From assembly GCA_016194725.1 (NCBI GenBank), contig JACQAW010000030.1:1-16091 (forward strand): 16,091 nucleotides of DNA, written 5' to 3'. The notes under the pieces are model-generated. The model searched no databases, was not told the DNA's origin, and saw only the letters and a program-made list of their open reading frames with translations. This DNA comes from Deltaproteobacteria bacterium. Its GTDB lineage: Bacteria; Bdellovibrionota; UBA1018; UBA923. Positions 14,176-16,091 of the stretch are shown here, piece by piece; position 1 is the first letter of the stretch, and every line of letters begins with the position of its first letter. A program made the position numbers and the translations under genes.

Positions 14176-14530
14176 AATATCCGTGAGGGCTCAACAATAA
14201 AGGTACGTGGTAATGCTGCGAGGCGTCTGCCGCATCGAATACGATTTGCACGTACGGATAAAAACCGCTCACGCCATGCTTTTTGAAATATGCCGCCGTT
14301 TGAAACGTAAGACGATAGGTACTTTCGGCAATCGGCGATCCCGGCGGCAGCAGTGTCGCCACCCTGCCATCGGAATCGGTTTCACCTTTTCCTATCGGCT
14401 TCCACAGCTGCGCATCGGGGTCCCCGCTCACCAAACCCAGCTCCAGCAGAACGGGAATTCCCGCGGCGGGCTTGCCGCGACTCAGGTCAAGAACGTGGGT
14501 GGTTATCGGGCTCCTAACGGCGTTCGTCAT
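14156..14530 (-). CDS. uraH: 5-hydroxyisourate hydrolase (transthyretin-like)
   Basis: This 124-residue cytoplasmic enzyme hydrolyses 5-hydroxyisourate, the urate oxidase product, to OHCU. It has the diagnostic features of the family: SPITTHVLDLSRGKPA near the N-terminus with His12, Arg56 in the GRVATLL segment, HYHVPLLLSP with His108, and the C-terminal YRGS signature that separates hydrolases from transthyretins. The length is normal and there is no signal peptide. The ATG overlaps the uraD stop as ATGA, so the two genes are translated together. Confidence 0.97.
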   Translation of the reverse strand: MTNAVRSPITTHVLDLSRGKPAAGIPVLLELGLVSGDPDAQLWKPIGKGETDSDGRVATLLPPGSPIAESTYRLTFQTAAYFKKHGVSGFYPYVQIVFDAADASQHYHVPLLLSPHGYSTYRGS

Positions 14531-15024
14531 ATCTTTTCCGCTCGCAGTAATTTTTCCAGACGCAGTCGCGTGATCTGGCCCTGTTCGGCGGCGGCCACGC
14601 GAATCTCGGTGTGAGCATCATTGTTCATTCGTTTTCTCAATAGGGCAAGCATCTCGTCAGCGGTTTTGCCTGTCGCGCAAATCAGAAAAATATAGCCGAA
14701 CTTGCGCTCGTATTCGGTGTTGCCCGAGGCAAGCCCCTCGATGGTTTCCGGCGAGGCGCCATGGACGCCTTTTTGTTCGTTCGAAGCCCAGCGGTCCCGC
14801 AGGCCTTTGGCCCCTATTTTAGGGTGATGCGTGAATGCCTCGCGAAAATCGTCCTCGCTTAATTCGCCCCAAATGCGATCGGCTGCCTCGTAAAGAGCGG
14901 CAGGCGTGGGAAAGGGCCGACTTGCGGTCATTCTGTCAACCCAGCGCTTCGAGCCGCAGCAACGTTCAAATGCAACCTTGGCTTCATCGGGCGTCAGCGT
15001 ATTCAGCCCGTCAAGCTCGGACAT
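14527..15024 (-). CDS. uraD: OHCU decarboxylase (2-oxo-4-hydroxy-4-carboxy-5-ureidoimidazoline)
   Basis: This 165-residue cytoplasmic enzyme converts OHCU stereospecifically to S-allantoin, the step after 5-hydroxyisourate hydrolase. The family blocks are present: CCGSKRWVDRM, AFTHHPKIG with catalytic-type His67, SNEQKG with Glu83, and KFGYIFLICATGK. The ATG at 15024 gives the N-terminus typical of the family (MSELDGLNTL); an ATG four codons upstream (15036) is also possible. In either case the start lies inside the end of the allantoicase gene. Confidence 0.95.
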   Translation of the reverse strand: MSELDGLNTLTPDEAKVAFERCCGSKRWVDRMTASRPFPTPAALYEAADRIWGELSEDDFREAFTHHPKIGAKGLRDRWASNEQKGVHGASPETIEGLASGNTEYERKFGYIFLICATGKTADEMLALLRKRMNNDAHTEIRVAAAEQGQITRLRLEKLLRAEKI

Positions 15025-15994
15025 CGGGCGTTCCATGTATCCGCAACCTGCTTACTCCGCCGTCGGGATAAATATTCAGGCGCACGTGCGTGTATTTCTT
15101 TTTCGCCTTGAGCTCTTTTTCAAAAAAATGCCTCGTGTGGGCCTCGAGCTTCACGCGCGGCAGAATTTCCTCCCAGCCCAGATCGGTGCGATCGAAAAAA
15201 TCAGTCGGGAGTAGCCGGTCGTCAGCAAGCACTGCTCCGTCAATTGAACACATGTCCGGGTAATTTCCCTTGAAATGGTTCGTATCCACCTCGATCTTGT
15301 TAATCGCCCCGGCTGCTCCAAGCTTTACGACGATCCAATCATATCCCGCACGACGCTTGCGGCGCGTTTCCCAGCCGTCGCCCATATGTATCGCGCGCCC
15401 CGGCATGATGAGATTATCCTTGGGCCCGAAAAAATTGTCGTTGCAGGCCACCACCTTGCCCCCGTGTTCGGCCGCCGCAAGGTCAACGGGCTGCTGGGCC
15501 TGCATCAAACTTTTCCAGTCGGGACGAACTTCGCCGTGCACCCTAAAACGCGCCACGCCGCCATCGGGGTAAATGTTCAGACGCACATGGGTAAAACGGG
15601 CTTCGTCTACAATGGGGAAAAGGTTGCGTGAGCCGCCCTGGAGCAGTGATTTGGGTAAAATTTCCACCCAGCTCTTTTCGTCGCTCGACGCCTCGATTGA
15701 GCAGTATTCCGGATAATTGCCGATAAAATGGTTCGTATCGACGTCTACACCGCGAATGACTCCGGCCATTCCCAGCTTGATGATGCACCAGTCAAAACCG
15801 GGCGTGCGCCGCCGCCTTGTTTCCCAGCCATCCATCCACTTGCCGTACTCGGTATACTTGCCGGCGATGAATTCGCCGCGTCCGGGCTTCAGCAAATTTC
15901 CACGGCTTGCGAAGAACTCGTCGTTCGCGCTTACTGCCACGCCGCCAAATCCCTCGGCCGCAAGATCAAGCAACTCCGCAAATGAAACCGTCAT
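15011..15994 (-). CDS. alc: Allantoicase
   Basis: This 327-residue enzyme hydrolyses allantoate to ureidoglycolate and urea. It consists of two homologous jelly-roll-type allantoicase repeats, about residues 17-155 and 178-322. Each repeat contains NDEFF or NDNFF, a DGWETRR block, VDTNHFxGNYPxxCSI, and THVRLNIYPDGGVxRxRxHG. The duplication is visible even at DNA level. The length fits bacterial allantoicases. The ATG has a strong site, AGGAGG with 6 nt spacing, and overlaps the stop of the upstream allantoinase as ATGA. It is expected to be cytoplasmic. The presence of allantoicase rather than allantoate amidohydrolase means that nitrogen is released as urea here. Confidence 0.97.
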   Translation of the reverse strand: MTVSFAELLDLAAEGFGGVAVSANDEFFASRGNLLKPGRGEFIAGKYTEYGKWMDGWETRRRRTPGFDWCIIKLGMAGVIRGVDVDTNHFIGNYPEYCSIEASSDEKSWVEILPKSLLQGGSRNLFPIVDEARFTHVRLNIYPDGGVARFRVHGEVRPDWKSLMQAQQPVDLAAAEHGGKVVACNDNFFGPKDNLIMPGRAIHMGDGWETRRKRRAGYDWIVVKLGAAGAINKIEVDTNHFKGNYPDMCSIDGAVLADDRLLPTDFFDRTDLGWEEILPRVKLEAHTRHFFEKELKAKKKYTHVRLNIYPDGGVSRLRIHGTPDVRA

Positions 15995-16091
15995 ACCCGT
16001 CCTCCTGACGCCGGCATTAAAAACCGTCCGTCCTGATAAATTTTATTCCCGCGCAGAAAGGTCATTTCTACCATGCCACGCAGCTTCTGTC
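15991..16091 (-). CDS. allB: Probable allantoinase, C-terminal end (5' part outside window)
   Basis: The last 32 codons and stop of a minus-strand gene are visible. The peptide contains MVEMTFLRGNKIYQDGRF followed by PASGGRV. The pattern of a final beta-strand, 'LRGxxIYxDGxF' and then 'GR' is the usual C-terminus of cyclic amidohydrolases such as allantoinase, hydantoinase and dihydroorotase. Immediately upstream of allantoicase, with an ATGA overlap, allantoinase (allantoin to allantoate) is by far the best fit. The metal-binding and active-site parts are outside the window, so the call rests on a short tail plus context. Confidence 0.7.
   Translation of the reverse strand, partial: QKLRGMVEMTFLRGNKIYQDGRFLMPASGGRV

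Noticed and set aside
15230..15790. Similar DNA segments about 450 bp apart (for example around ATGGTTCGTATC)
   Set aside because: These are the two homologous domains of allantoicase, a known internal duplication of the family, not a mobile or recombination repeat.

Overview
The window is chromosomal DNA of a Gram-negative bacterium. An outer-membrane porin with a C-terminal Phe, a secreted periplasmic phosphate-binding protein and an enteric-type Pho box all point to a proteobacterium-like cell envelope and regulator. The sequence looks moderately GC-rich and tightly packed, with many ATGA or TAATG stop/start overlaps. The lineage cannot be fixed by eye. A deltaproteobacterial, Bdellovibrionota-like or other environmental proteobacterium is only a guess.

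Region 1 (1-1117, + strand) holds the 3' end of ppk1 (polyphosphate kinase) and an overlapping SixA-type histidine phosphatase. These converge, with a 2 bp gap, on the next block.

Region 2 (1120-11793, - strand) is the core of the window. Downstream of a clear Pho box (11776-11793) lie porin, pstS, pstC, pstA, pstB, phoU, phoB, phoR and ppx, followed by an unrecognised exported protein. The nine genes from porin to ppx are separated by at most 15 bp or overlap, so they read as one phosphate-starvation operon. It covers outer-membrane entry (porin), periplasmic capture (PstS), inner-membrane ABC transport (PstCAB), signalling (PhoU, PhoR, PhoB) and polyphosphate hydrolysis (Ppx). The polyphosphate-making enzyme faces it from region 1.

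Region 3 (11845-14139) is accessory. It contains a small exported protein with an acidic, low-complexity tail, a DmeF-like cation diffusion facilitator with a His-rich loop (- strand), and a divergent PH-SHOCT protein (+ strand). The intergenic space between the last two carries a palindrome inside a predicted promoter.

Region 4 (14156-16091, - strand) is a purine (urate) degradation operon with ATGA or short overlaps: the allantoinase C-terminus, allantoicase, OHCU decarboxylase and 5-hydroxyisourate hydrolase. Together these take hydroxyisourate to ureidoglycolate plus urea. Urate oxidase is not in the window.

No tRNA, rRNA, CRISPR array, insertion sequence or phage gene was seen, and no gene-free stretch exceeds 300 bp. 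The least conventional points are the Pho-box-driven porin heading the whole pst-pho-ppx operon, the two unrecognised exported proteins, and several strong inverted repeats at gene boundaries.
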